This document shows positions 25,750 to 35,289 of a DNA stretch of 42,757 bases, piece after piece (the stretch's first letter is position 1; each line of letters starts with the position of its first letter). The stretch is taken from assembly GCA_946413985.1 (NCBI GenBank), contig CAMKMS010000008.1, positions 1 to 42,757 of the forward strand. The letters run 5' to 3'. The notes beneath the pieces are model-generated. The model was not told where the DNA came from. It searched no databases and saw nothing but the letters and a program-made list of their open reading frames with translations. Made by a program: the position numbers and the translations under genes. Source of the DNA: an uncultured Mycoplasmatota bacterium. GTDB lineage: Bacteria; Bacillota_I; Bacilli_A; RF39; UBA660.

Positions 25750-26496
25750 AATCTCTATAATTTCACTTACATTATCTGGCTTTGATATATATAATTTAAT
25801 ATCATTTTTTATAATTTTATTATTTGCTTCAAAAGCTAAAGCTCTAGTATTATCATGTTCACTTAAATGCATTAACATAACATATTTTGTATTATTTCCT
25901 ATAAAGTGACTTAAATACATTGCACATTGCTCATTAGATAAGTGCCCTTCATCACCAACATTTCTAATTTTAGTCATTTCATCTTTAGTACCATTCATTT
26001 CCATCGTAACATCATGATTACTTTCTATTAGATAAACATTTTTATTATCAAAGTATTCATGATATTTTGAATGAATCATACCGGTATCAGTTATATATGC
26101 AAGCGTTTTATTATTATATTCAAATATATATCCAAATCCTTTCTTATCATGAGAAATTGGAATAGATTTAACACTTATACCCATAATATAATCTATTTCA
26201 TCAATAAACTCATAATTTTTCAAAAATTCTTTTTTAGGATACTCATTATATGTATCTTTACCAATATAAACTTTTGTATTATATACTCTTGCAAAAGTAT
26301 GAAGGCTTCTTACATGATCATTATGTGCATGAGTAATTATAATAAAATCAATTTGATCAGGTGTAACATCCAAGTAAAAAAGTTTTTCTCTTATATAACT
26401 AAAAGACATTCCAACATCTATTAGAAATTTAATATTACCAATTTCTACATAAGTAGAATTACCTGTGCTACTACTAGCTAATACTTCTATTTTCAT
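25747..26496 (-). CDS. walJ: Metallo-beta-lactamase fold hydrolase, WalJ/YycJ type
   Basis: A 249-residue metallo-hydrolase. It begins with VLASSSTGNSTYVE as in YycJ, followed by the metal motif THAHNDHV (HxHxDH) near residue 55, ISHDKKGFGY, ITDTG and a C-terminal MHLSEHDN. In Bacillus and streptococci WalJ is usually encoded with the WalRK two-component system and has been linked to DNA-replication-coupled nuclease activity and wall homeostasis. Here it follows polC directly: the polC stop TAG is immediately followed by the walJ ATG, so the two are translated from one transcript. The polC partnership, rather than walRK, supports a replication or repair role. Confidence 0.88.
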   Translation of the reverse strand: MKIEVLASSSTGNSTYVEIGNIKFLIDVGMSFSYIREKLFYLDVTPDQIDFIIITHAHNDHVRSLHTFARVYNTKVYIGKDTYNEYPKKEFLKNYEFIDEIDYIMGISVKSIPISHDKKGFGYIFEYNNKTLAYITDTGMIHSKYHEYFDNKNVYLIESNHDVTMEMNGTKDEMTKIRNVGDEGHLSNEQCAMYLSHFIGNNTKYVMLMHLSEHDNTRALAFEANNKIIKNDIKLYISKPDNVSEIIEI

Positions 26497-29400
26497 CTAT
26501 TCTATCCCCAAATCAAATAAACTTAATTGTGAACTTTCTGGCATATCATCAAAAATATGCATTGATTTCATTTTATCAACTAAAGTCTGTGATACCTTAC
26601 ATCTATTTTGAAAATCTTCAATACTTACAAACTTTTTCTTACGAGCCTCTGTTTCTATATTAGTAGCAACAGTTTCACCAAGTCCATCTATTGTAATAAA
26701 CGGAGGTATCATAGTATGATCATCTAGCACGTCAAAAGTACGTGCTTTACTTTTATAAAGATCAAAATTAGTAAATTTCATTCCTCTTGCTGCTGCTTCA
26801 AGTGCAACATTTAAAGATTCTTTCATTCCACTTTCTTTATTAGTAGCATCAAATCCTTTTTCTTTTATTTCGGTAAGTCTTGTCTTTATAGCATCATATC
26901 CCTTTATCATACTTTCAATATCAAAATCTGTTGCTTTAGTTGAAAACCATGATGCATAAAAGTATACTGGCATATGGACTTTATACCATGCAATTCTAAA
27001 TGCACTAGTAACATATGCTGCTGCATGAGCCTTTGGGAACATGTATTTTATTTTTTCACAAGAATTAATAAACCAATCTTCAATACCAGCATCTATCATA
27101 GTTTGTTTGTGTTCAGCCCAAGTTTCAGGATCTTTACTAGCTTTTCCTTTTCTTACAAATTCCATTATTTTAAATGCCTTAATTGGTTTTAAACCTTTAT
27201 ACATAAGATAAACCATAATATCATCACGGCACCCAATTACTTCTTTAAATGGAACAATATTATTCTTAATTAATTCTTGAGCATTTCCAAGCCATACATC
27301 AGTTCCATGAGAAAGACCTGATATCTTAACAAGTTCAGCAAAAGTTGTTGGTTTAGTTTCTTCTACCATACCAATTGTAAATGGGGTTCCAAATTCTGGA
27401 ATACCAAGTGTACCAGTTGGACACATAATTTCTTCACTGTTAACACCAAGTTTATCTAAACTACTAAATATAGACATTGTATCTTTATCATCAAGTGGAA
27501 CATCTAAAACATTAGTTTTACTCAAATCTTGAATCAAACGAAGTTGAGTTGGATCTGAGTGACCAAGTATATCTAATTTTAGTAAATCTTCTTCTATTGA
27601 GTGGTAATCAAAATGAGTTGTTCTCCAAGCACTAGTTGGATCTTCTGCTGGATATTGAAATGGTGTAAAATCTGATACATCCATATAATCTGGAACAACT
27701 ACTATACCACCTGGGTGTTGTCCAGTTGTTCTTTTAACACCAGTACATCCTTTAGCAAGACGCTCTATTTCACAACTTCTCTTATCAAATATTCCTCTAT
27801 CTTCATAGTATCCTTTTACAAAACCATATGCAGTTTTATCAGCAACAGTTCCAATTGTACCAGCTCTATATACATTATCTACTCCAAATAATACCTTTGT
27901 ATATTCATGCGCACTTGCTTGATTTAAATCAGAGAAATTTAAATCAATATCTGGTACTTTATCTGCATTAAATCCAAGGAAAGTGGCAAATGGCATATCT
28001 TGCCCATCTTTTCTCATAAACTCTTTACAATTTGGACATTTTTTATCAGGTAAATCAAATCCACTTGAATAAGTTGCTCCTAAATCAAGGCCATCTTCAT
28101 CCTTAAAAATACTAGTTTTACATTTTAAGCATCTATAATGAGGAGGAAGAGGATTAACTTCAGAAATACCCATTAGTGTTGCAACAAAACTACTTCCTAC
28201 ACTACCTCTTGAACCAACAAGATACCCATCATCATTAGAGTGTTTAACAAGTCTTTGAGCTATTAAGTATATTGGATCAAATCCTCCTCCAATAATACCA
28301 CCAAGCTCTTTTTTAATCTTTTTATTTATGGCATCTTCTGTTTGTTCTCCATCTTCATCTGTCCATTTAGAAAGTACTACTTCTTTCATTAATTCTTTTA
28401 CTTTGTCAAAACCACTAATTAGTGTTTCATGAACTTTTTCGAATGTTTTAGTAATTAATTCTTCTTCATTTATATTTGGATTTTCTTCTTTTATTTTATT
28501 ATTCCAATAATTATATACTGCATCTCCATATAACTCTTTACTGATTCTTTCTTCTATATTATGTGGTAAAGGATTTCCATACCATTCTTCTGCTTTTGAA
28601 AATACTAAATCAGTAACAACTCTTGGACAATCTAAATAGCTTTTTCCATCATCACTTCTAACTCTTGGACTAAAAGGAACCCCTTTAGTATCAATTATTA
28701 CTTCTATTTCACTAACCATATCACATATTTTGTTTGTGTTAGTAACAACTATTTCATAAGCTAAATCATTACCCAAGAAACTAAAATCATCAAGCATTTC
28801 ACGAGTAGTTCTAAAATGTTGTGATGGTATTTCTTTTATTTCACTTTTTGCAAGTGGATGTCTTCCTCCACCTGGTACTTTTTGATTAACAATAATTTCT
28901 CTATATATTTTATCTTCACGAGTAAAATGATGAACATCTCCAGTTGCTACTATTAATTTACCAGCATTTTTAGTAGCTTCTATTATTTTTTTAATATGAT
29001 TTTCAAGTTCAATTTCATTAGCAAAATCACCAGTTTGAATTAGATGATTATAAACTTCTTTAGGTTGTACTTCTACATAATCATAAAAATTAATAATATT
29101 AGTTAATTCTTCTCCTTCTTTACTCTTTGATTCTTCAAAAACTTCAGATAAATAGCACCCACTACCAATAATTAATCCATCTCTTAATTCATTTAATTTA
29201 CTTCTTAAAATCCTTGGAGTTTTATAAAGATAAGTCGTATTTGCAAGAGAAATAATTTTAAATAGATTCTTTAGTCCACCCCTATTTAATGCTATAGCAT
29301 TAAAATGATAAGTTCTTCCAAACTTATGTATTTCATTTTTTGATATCAATTTATCTAAATCACTAATACGTTCTAAATTTTGATTTATTAATTTTTGAAC

Positions 29401-31095
29401 CATTTTATGAAATACACGAGCTGTTCCTTCTGCATCATAATCAGCTCTATGATGGCTTTCTTCATCAAAATCAACATTATATCTTTTAACTAAAGCAGAC
29501 AAACTATGTCTTGCAAACCCTTGGTCTAACACTCTTGATAATTCTAAAGTATCAATTATTGTATTTTCAAATTTACCTAGATTATACTTTTTGAATGCCA
29601 TTTCTATAAAAGAAACATCAAACTTTGCATTATGAGCAACAAGTGGGCATGTTCCTATCCACTTTATAAATTTTTTTGTTGCTTCTTCCTCATTTAATTT
29701 ACCCTCTACCATTTCATCACTAATACCAGTTAATTCAGTAATTCTATCTGGTATATGTCTTAGTGGATTAATAAGTTCATCAAACCTATCTGTTATTTCA
29801 CCATTTTTGATTTTAACAGCGCCTATTTCAATCATTGAGTCACCATTACCAGCATTAAAACCAGTTGTTTCAGTATCGAAAACAACAAACTCTGTATCTT
29901 CTAAAGGTAAATCTGTTGGCCGAGTAACTATACTAATCATATCATCTACTAAAGTAAGTTCTGTTCCATATAAACCTTTAAATTTATCTTTTTCTTCTTT
30001 TCCTTTATTATGTTTAGAAATAATTTGATAAGCTATTGGGAATGCTTGACAACCATTATGATCAGTAATAGCTACACCTCTATAACCCATTTTAATACAC
30101 TTTTCTACAAGTTCACATGTGTGTGCTCCTAAATCAATTTTAGTAAGTCCATCCATTTGACTCATCATTGTATGAGCATGAAGTTCTACTCTTTTAACTT
30201 CTTCTTCATCTATAATTTCTTTCTTTTCACGTGCAAATTCTTCTATATCATTTATTCCAAATTCATAATCATTACTTCTTGTATTAAACTTAACATTTCC
30301 TCTAAATTTATACCATTTTCCTTCTTTAACACGTTTTAATAAATTATTATATTCACTTTCATCTTTAGTAAATATATTTGAGATAATACTATCAGAATAA
30401 TCAGTTATTTTTAAAGTAACTATATTCCAACCACTTGGTGTAGTTCGACCCTCCACTCCAAATACTTCTCCGATTATAATCACATTATTTTCATTAGTAA
30501 TTAAATTTTTAATTAATGAAGCTTCACCCTTAATACTTTTACCTTTTATTAATATATCAACAATAGTATTTTGAGAAGTAGAATTATTCTCCTTTTCTAC
30601 TTCACTTTTAAATTCTTGTCTTAATTCTTCACTTATATTAACACTAATATTAACATCATCAAAACCCATATCAGTTAAAAATATTTCTATTTTTTCACTT
30701 AAAGATTCAATTTTTTCTTTTTCAACATTATTAAGTACATTAAAACTAATAGAATTATTTTTTATATATATTTTACTTCTATCTATACTTCTAAGCATTG
30801 GACAATTACTTACTAAAATATCAAAATAATAATTAAAGTAATCATCAAAGTAATTATTATTATTTTTAACAATAAATTTAAATCTAATAGATTGTGCCCC
30901 TTTTAAAGTATGAGCTTTATCATATAATTCTTTAAATACATCACTAGGAAATAAACTATCTAGATTTAAAACTAAAGTCATTCTATTTGTTTTTTTAGTC
31001 AAAAGAACTTCCTTAACAGAAGCATTTTCAAAATAACCATAATTATCTATATTAAAATCAATTGTTTTTAAAAATCTTTCAAGTTTATTATCCAT
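26497..31095 (-). CDS. polC: DNA polymerase III alpha subunit, Gram-positive type (PolC)
   Basis: A 1532-residue replicative polymerase with built-in proofreading, the hallmark replicase of low-GC Gram-positives. An N-terminal domain and OB fold (about 190-290) come first. The PHP domain starts at VELHAHTMMS (about 302) and is interrupted by a DEDDh exonuclease (VVFDTETTG near 405, then AHNAKFD and HRADYDAE), and continues with ATGDVHHF. A four-Cys zinc element (CLKC...CPNC, about 985-1030) precedes the catalytic PDIDLNFSD (about 1050). Helix-hairpin-helix segments and the C-terminal SQLSLFDLG beta-clamp motif end it. The ribosome binding site GGTGGAG and a good promoter lie upstream. It forms a unit with walJ. 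Confidence 0.97.
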   Translation of the reverse strand: MDNKLERFLKTIDFNIDNYGYFENASVKEVLLTKKTNRMTLVLNLDSLFPSDVFKELYDKAHTLKGAQSIRFKFIVKNNNNYFDDYFNYYFDILVSNCPMLRSIDRSKIYIKNNSISFNVLNNVEKEKIESLSEKIEIFLTDMGFDDVNISVNISEELRQEFKSEVEKENNSTSQNTIVDILIKGKSIKGEASLIKNLITNENNVIIIGEVFGVEGRTTPSGWNIVTLKITDYSDSIISNIFTKDESEYNNLLKRVKEGKWYKFRGNVKFNTRSNDYEFGINDIEEFAREKKEIIDEEEVKRVELHAHTMMSQMDGLTKIDLGAHTCELVEKCIKMGYRGVAITDHNGCQAFPIAYQIISKHNKGKEEKDKFKGLYGTELTLVDDMISIVTRPTDLPLEDTEFVVFDTETTGFNAGNGDSMIEIGAVKIKNGEITDRFDELINPLRHIPDRITELTGISDEMVEGKLNEEEATKKFIKWIGTCPLVAHNAKFDVSFIEMAFKKYNLGKFENTIIDTLELSRVLDQGFARHSLSALVKRYNVDFDEESHHRADYDAEGTARVFHKMVQKLINQNLERISDLDKLISKNEIHKFGRTYHFNAIALNRGGLKNLFKIISLANTTYLYKTPRILRSKLNELRDGLIIGSGCYLSEVFEESKSKEGEELTNIINFYDYVEVQPKEVYNHLIQTGDFANEIELENHIKKIIEATKNAGKLIVATGDVHHFTREDKIYREIIVNQKVPGGGRHPLAKSEIKEIPSQHFRTTREMLDDFSFLGNDLAYEIVVTNTNKICDMVSEIEVIIDTKGVPFSPRVRSDDGKSYLDCPRVVTDLVFSKAEEWYGNPLPHNIEERISKELYGDAVYNYWNNKIKEENPNINEEELITKTFEKVHETLISGFDKVKELMKEVVLSKWTDEDGEQTEDAINKKIKKELGGIIGGGFDPIYLIAQRLVKHSNDDGYLVGSRGSVGSSFVATLMGISEVNPLPPHYRCLKCKTSIFKDEDGLDLGATYSSGFDLPDKKCPNCKEFMRKDGQDMPFATFLGFNADKVPDIDLNFSDLNQASAHEYTKVLFGVDNVYRAGTIGTVADKTAYGFVKGYYEDRGIFDKRSCEIERLAKGCTGVKRTTGQHPGGIVVVPDYMDVSDFTPFQYPAEDPTSAWRTTHFDYHSIEEDLLKLDILGHSDPTQLRLIQDLSKTNVLDVPLDDKDTMSIFSSLDKLGVNSEEIMCPTGTLGIPEFGTPFTIGMVEETKPTTFAELVKISGLSHGTDVWLGNAQELIKNNIVPFKEVIGCRDDIMVYLMYKGLKPIKAFKIMEFVRKGKASKDPETWAEHKQTMIDAGIEDWFINSCEKIKYMFPKAHAAAYVTSAFRIAWYKVHMPVYFYASWFSTKATDFDIESMIKGYDAIKTRLTEIKEKGFDATNKESGMKESLNVALEAAARGMKFTNFDLYKSKARTFDVLDDHTMIPPFITIDGLGETVATNIETEARKKKFVSIEDFQNRCKVSQTLVDKMKSMHIFDDMPESSQLSLFDLGIE

Positions 31096-31113
31096 ACTAC
31101 TCCACCATAATTT

Positions 31114-31142
31114 ATTATACTAATTTAAAAAATTTATATCAA
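31114..31142 (-). promoter_or_regulatory. Promoter of polC-walJ
   Basis: TTGATA (31137-31142), 17-base spacer, TATAAT (31114-31119), about 18 bases before the polC ATG. The -35 box abuts the stop codon of the preceding 109-residue gene. Confidence 0.7.
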
Positions 31143-31472
31143 TTAATTATTAATTTTTTTTATCATTTTATCATATACTTTGTATAAATACTGTACACCA
31201 TTTTCAAGATAATAGTAATGAACTACATAAAATAAAAGCATAACATATAATATTAAAGTAATACAATATAAAAAATAATTACTATAATTAAAACATACTA
31301 TTGTAAAACCAAGTGTAATTAGTGCAAAAAACAAAGTTACAATTAAATGAATTAATCTTTCATGAGAAAAGAAATTAATCTTATTAATTAATTCATCAAT
31401 ATCACTTTTTTTAATATCATTTTTTAATTTCTTTTCTAAATCATTAATATAATCATATAAATATTTTTTCAT
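31143..31472 (-). CDS. Uncharacterised small membrane protein
   Basis: A 109-residue protein with a charged N-terminal half (about residues 1-38), then two hydrophobic helices (about 41-62 and 67-88) and a basic C-terminal tail ending KKINN. The ribosome binding site is weak. No family is recognised. It is separated from the wall-hydrolase-like gene upstream by a terminator and from polC by its promoter, so it is probably transcribed alone. Confidence 0.6.
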   Translation of the reverse strand: MKKYLYDYINDLEKKLKNDIKKSDIDELINKINFFSHERLIHLIVTLFFALITLGFTIVCFNYSNYFLYCITLILYVMLLFYVVHYYYLENGVQYLYKVYDKMIKKINN

Positions 31473-31510
31473 TTTCTATCACATTATAATAATATCATTT
31501 TTTTTATAAA

Positions 31511-31550
31511 TTAAAAACTCTAACTTAAGTTTATTTATTAGTTAGAGTTT
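31511..31550 (-). terminator. Terminator after the SleB-like gene
   Basis: Ten-bp stem AAACTCTAAC / GTTAGAGTTT (31515-31524, 31541-31550) around a 16-base loop, with a T/A-rich tail on the minus strand. Confidence 0.75.
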
Positions 31551-32599
31551 TATGGATTATATTTTTTATATGCAGAAGCAGTATATCCAAAAGGATCACT
31601 ACGTTCACTTGGAAAACAATAAAATGTATATACACCTCCATATTTATTATAAATAATAGTTTTACCACTTATATAATTATCACGATTTTTTATATCTGAC
31701 ATAGATTCATAAGTTCTACCATCTATTACTATTTTACAAATATCTCCTCTATTTCCATTACTACAAGTACTTTTATTGCAATCATAACAATCATGTTCAT
31801 TTATATAAAGAGGTAAAGTTCTATTTCCATTTACTATTACATCTCTTACTGCATCAATTGCTTCATTTGGAGCTACTTTTGTTGTTTTTGCACATGCAAA
31901 CCATCCTGATTTTCTAACATAATCTACTACAGTTGTATATTTACTTTGAAGTTCAAATAGATTAGCGGCAAGACTCACTTCTGCCTTAATACCATCAATA
32001 CTTCCTTGTTCACAATATCCAACATTAGCTAAAAATCTTAAATCTTCTTCACTTACATTATAAGCATTTCCTTTAGTAATACCGGGTGTAACTTGATGAG
32101 ATTTCTTTTCTTCTTCTTCTTTTTTTTCTTTTTCTTCTATTTCTTTTTTTATAGTTTCTAATTCCTTTAAATAGTTTTTTCTTATACTTTCATCTTTAAT
32201 ATTCTTTAAATAACTATATGCTACTTGGTAAGATGGTCTATTTAGTTTCTCTTTTGCTTCACTAATATAATTATTCATATTTTCATTATACAACTGTTGT
32301 ATTCTCTCCTGTGTTGCTGAAGAAAGACAGCTTAAATATGAATTATTATTTGGATCTACAAAAGAAACAATTATATTAACAAATGTTGGAATTAAAAATA
32401 CGAGTACTGCTGCTAATACTTTATTAATAATAGATTTACTTACATTGTTTAATTCTGAATTACTTACTGCCTTAGTAAGTTCAATCATAGCACTTATAAT
32501 AAGTATTATTGGAACAACTATTTTTATAATTGTAATAACTATATTAATAATTCTTATCACTTTTAATACTTCTGGTATGTTACATATATCAAGTATCAT
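31550..32599 (-). CDS. Membrane protein with C-terminal SleB-like cell-wall hydrolase domain
   Basis: A 349-residue protein in three parts. Residues about 10-90 hold two to three hydrophobic helices (VITIIKIVVPIILIISAMIEL, then VLAAVLVFLIPTFVNIIV), a pattern recalling VirB2/TrbC-type small membrane proteins. Residues about 120-165 form a highly charged Glu/Lys coiled segment. The C-terminal part (about 180-345) resembles the SleB/CwlJ 'hydrolase_2' fold: a Glu in GYCEQGS, a helix IKAEVSLAANLFEL, then TVVDYVRKSGWFACA and AIDAVRDVIVNG. Extra Cys residues (HDCYDC, STC, DIC) suggest disulfides. SleB-type enzymes degrade spore cortex or wall peptidoglycan. The start is the ATG at 32599 behind AGGTGA; an in-frame GTG earlier is inside that site. 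The fold assignment is tentative. Confidence 0.7.
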   Translation of the reverse strand: MILDICNIPEVLKVIRIINIVITIIKIVVPIILIISAMIELTKAVSNSELNNVSKSIINKVLAAVLVFLIPTFVNIIVSFVDPNNNSYLSCLSSATQERIQQLYNENMNNYISEAKEKLNRPSYQVAYSYLKNIKDESIRKNYLKELETIKKEIEEKEKKEEEEKKSHQVTPGITKGNAYNVSEEDLRFLANVGYCEQGSIDGIKAEVSLAANLFELQSKYTTVVDYVRKSGWFACAKTTKVAPNEAIDAVRDVIVNGNRTLPLYINEHDCYDCNKSTCSNGNRGDICKIVIDGRTYESMSDIKNRDNYISGKTIIYNKYGGVYTFYCFPSERSDPFGYTASAYKKYNP

Positions 32600-32636
32600 A
32601 TATATCACCTAAAATTATTATATCATAATAACTATT

Positions 32637-32662
32637 AAAAAAAGTAGATATCATCTACTTTT
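32637..32662 (-). terminator. Terminator after lysS
   Basis: Ten-bp stem AAAAGTAGAT / ATCTACTTTT (32640-32649, 32653-32662) followed by a T-run on the minus strand; includes the stop codon. Confidence 0.9.
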
Positions 32663-34148
32663 AATTTCTTTCTTTCATAGTTGGGAATAATAATACATCA
32701 CGAATTGATTCTTGTTCTGTAAATAACATAATCATTCTATCAATTCCATAACCAATTCCACCAGTTGGTGGCATTCCATATTCTAGTGCTTCTACAAAAT
32801 CCATATCAATATCATTAGCTTCTTCATTACCCATATCTTTTTCTTCTAATTGATGAGTAAATCTTTCTAATTGATCAATTGGATCATTTAATTCTGTATA
32901 TGCATTAGCACATTCATGACCTGAGATAAATAATTCAAATCTTTGAGTGAATCTTTCGTCATTTGGTTCTTTCTTTGTAAGTGGTGATATTTCAATTGGA
33001 TGACCATAAAGGAAAGTTGGTTCAATTAGTGTTTCTTCAACATATTTTTCAAAGAATTTATTTACTATATGACCATACTGTCTTTCATGATCTAATAACT
33101 CTATTTGGTGTTCTTCTGCAAGTTTTAAACATTCATCTAAAGAAGTAATTTTTCTAAAATCAATTCCTGTTTTTTCTTTAATAGCATCAGTCATACTTAA
33201 ACGTTTCCATGAACCTGATAAATCAATATCATGTCCTAAATATCTAAATGTTGTTTTACCACATACTTTTTCTGCTATTTCTTTATACATACGTTCAGTT
33301 AAGTCCATCATACCATCTAAATCTGAATAAGCTTGATATATTTCCATCATAGTAAATTCTGGATTATGTTGTGGATCCATTCCTTCATTTCTAAATGTTC
33401 TTCCTATTTCATATACTCTTTCCATTCCACCAACAAGTAATCTTTTTAGATTTAATTCAAGAGCAATTCTTAAATACATATCTATATCTTGTGCATTATG
33501 ATGAGTAATAAATGGACGAGCAGATGCTCCGGTTAATAAACTAGTTAAAATTGGTGTTTCCACTTCAACAAAACCTTCATTATCTAAGAAATTTTGAATA
33601 CATCTAATAATCTTTGGCCTCATAAAAGCAACACGTCTTGATTCATCATTCATAATTAAATCAACATAACGTCTTCTATATCTTTCTTCAATATCAGTAA
33701 GACCATGATATTTTTCTGGAAGTGGTTTTAATGCCTTAACTAAATGAGTGTATTCTAAACATTTAATAGTTAATTCACCACTATTTGTCTTCATTACTTT
33801 TCCATGAACACCAACAATATCTCCAATATCAGCTGTTTTAAATAAATTATATTTTTCTTCTCCTACATCATTTATTGAAATATATATTTGTATTCTTCCA
33901 GTTTTATCTTGAATATTGAAAAATGATGCTTTACCCATTTTTCTAATAAACATAATTCTACCTACAACTGTTGCAGTATCAGTCATACTTTCAAATTCTT
34001 CATGAGTAGTATCTTTATATTTTTCTTTTAGTTCTTCTGCATATGCATCTCTTTCAAATCTTTGACCAAAAGGATCAAGTCCCATCTCTTTTAACTTGTC
34101 TATTTTAGCCCTTCTATTTAGTTCTTGTTCTGTTAATACTCTTTCCAT
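32661..34148 (-). CDS. lysS: Lysyl-tRNA synthetase, class II
   Basis: A 495-residue class II synthetase. The N-terminal OB-fold anticodon-binding domain runs to about residue 150 (VVGRIMFIRKMGKASF, GDIVGVHGKV). Class II motif 1 lies near 180, motif 2 is RVYEIGRTFRNEG near 255 and motif 3 GIGYGIDRMIM near 470. The start is the ATG at 34148, preceded by AAAAGGAG; an upstream in-frame ATG at 34202 lies within the T-box terminator and is not the start. It charges tRNA-Lys. Expression should be controlled by the lysine T-box directly upstream, as for ileS. Confidence 0.97.
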   Translation of the reverse strand: MERVLTEQELNRRAKIDKLKEMGLDPFGQRFERDAYAEELKEKYKDTTHEEFESMTDTATVVGRIMFIRKMGKASFFNIQDKTGRIQIYISINDVGEEKYNLFKTADIGDIVGVHGKVMKTNSGELTIKCLEYTHLVKALKPLPEKYHGLTDIEERYRRRYVDLIMNDESRRVAFMRPKIIRCIQNFLDNEGFVEVETPILTSLLTGASARPFITHHNAQDIDMYLRIALELNLKRLLVGGMERVYEIGRTFRNEGMDPQHNPEFTMMEIYQAYSDLDGMMDLTERMYKEIAEKVCGKTTFRYLGHDIDLSGSWKRLSMTDAIKEKTGIDFRKITSLDECLKLAEEHQIELLDHERQYGHIVNKFFEKYVEETLIEPTFLYGHPIEISPLTKKEPNDERFTQRFELFISGHECANAYTELNDPIDQLERFTHQLEEKDMGNEEANDIDMDFVEALEYGMPPTGGIGYGIDRMIMLFTEQESIRDVLLFPTMKERN

Positions 34149-34164
34149 AAATACTCCTTTTCTT

Positions 34165-34377
34165 AAAAAAAAGAATCTATAACGTAAGCGTGACTTCATC
34201 ACTGTACCATCTTACTTTATAGATTCATAATCTCTACCTTTATTTCTTTATCGCAGAAAATGCGTTTAAGCTGGAAGATACATCTTTTTTCAGATATTTA
34301 CCTATTATTAGTTTCCACCAAACACTAACTCTCTATTAAGGGAAGTAAATTCTTACTCTTCTTCTTTTGCGCTTACG
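34165..34377 (-). promoter_or_regulatory. T-box riboswitch leader of lysS (lysine specifier AAA)
   Basis: The minus-strand leader has AGAGAGTTAGTGTTTGGTGGAAAC (stem I distal motifs), almost the same as in the ileS leader. The specifier position reads TGA-AAA-A (AAA at 34287-34289). AAGATGGTACAG (34202-34213) is the T-box. A terminator stem GAATCTATAA / TTATAGATTC (34217-34226, 34173-34182) is followed by eight T. AAA is a lysine codon and matches the downstream gene. Confidence 0.9.
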
Positions 34378-34382
34378 TGTAG

Positions 34383-34411
34383 ATTATATTATTTATATTG
34401 TTTTTTGTCAA
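34383..34411 (-). promoter_or_regulatory. Consensus promoter of the lysS T-box transcript
   Basis: Perfect TTGACA (34406-34411), 17-base spacer and perfect TATAAT (34383-34388). Confidence 0.9.
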
Positions 34412-34414
34412 TAA

Positions 34415-35230
34415 TTATTTAAGTCTTAATACATTTTCTGTATCTTTATTTTTTTCTATTTCTTTTCTTCGTTTATCAACAATTTGCTTATATAATGGAT
34501 TTAATGATTCTTCATGTACATTAAATGATTCTAAAATGCAATCATTATAATAATCCACATAATCATATAGTCTTCCATACTCTCTTGTTTTAATTTTTGA
34601 AGTTTCTAAATCTTCATCACTATAAAGTGTAGCATGAACTCCATCAATATTATTTAAATCATAGTGAATTCTTATAAATCCATCATCTAATATTTGTTCA
34701 TTATTAATAGGATGACTAGAAGGACCCCATTCATAGAATATACCAGGATAATCTAAACGAAAACTATCAAGAGCATTAAAACACATTAAGAAATACATAT
34801 AATTCTTTTTTAATAACTCAACTGTATCTCTTTGTGATAAGTTATTTTTTAAAAAATCGAATCTAATAGTCATATCTTTTTCAATTATTGCAAGCCCTAC
34901 ACAAGAATCATCAATTACAAAAGTAATTGTTAGTTCTTCTTTACCATCTTCATAAATAGTTGGTGTTATTGAATAAATATATGGTATTTTTTCATTAAAT
35001 AATCTTTTAGTTGCTATCATTCTATTTAAAACTTTTACATTTTTATCTACTCTATCAACAAGTATTGCATTATAATTTGTAAATGCATCTTTTAACATAT
35101 CTCTTAGTTCTCTTCCATTTAATGTAACTGTTTGATCTACTAGATTTTCTCCTGTTAATCTTTCTTCAATCTTTCTTCTTAACTGTTCAATTCTTTTTTT
35201 GTCTATTTTTTGTTTATATTTTTTATTCAT
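34415..35230 (-). CDS. Uncharacterised protein
   Basis: A 271-residue protein. The start is the ATG at 35230 with GGGGGAG about 10 bases upstream; the frame also opens with a TTG further up but that lies on the -10 side and is less likely. It is soluble, with an N-terminal basic helical stretch, then an alternating strand-like region (about 85-140, ITPTIYEDGKEELTITFVID). A Tyr-rich segment (YDYVDYYND) follows, and the C-terminus is charged. I recognise no family. It has its own promoter at the 3' end of gpmI and ends just before the lysS promoter. Confidence 0.65.
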   Translation of the reverse strand: MNKKYKQKIDKKRIEQLRRKIEERLTGENLVDQTVTLNGRELRDMLKDAFTNYNAILVDRVDKNVKVLNRMIATKRLFNEKIPYIYSITPTIYEDGKEELTITFVIDDSCVGLAIIEKDMTIRFDFLKNNLSQRDTVELLKKNYMYFLMCFNALDSFRLDYPGIFYEWGPSSHPINNEQILDDGFIRIHYDLNNIDGVHATLYSDEDLETSKIKTREYGRLYDYVDYYNDCILESFNVHEESLNPLYKQIVDKRRKEIEKNKDTENVLRLK

Positions 35231-35259
35231 AGAAGTATTCTCCCCCTCACATATCAAAT

Positions 35260-35288
35260 ATTATACTAAATTATTATTTTCTTTTCAA
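35260..35288 (-). promoter_or_regulatory. Promoter of the 271-residue unknown gene
   Basis: TTGAAA (35283-35288), 17-base spacer, TATAAT (35260-35265), just after the gpmI stop codon. Confidence 0.7.
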
Positions 35289-35289
35289 A

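Noticed and set aside
26071-26424. 117-codon plus-strand open frame inside walJ
   Set aside because: Antisense shadow, rich in Ile/Phe/Tyr, with no translation signal.
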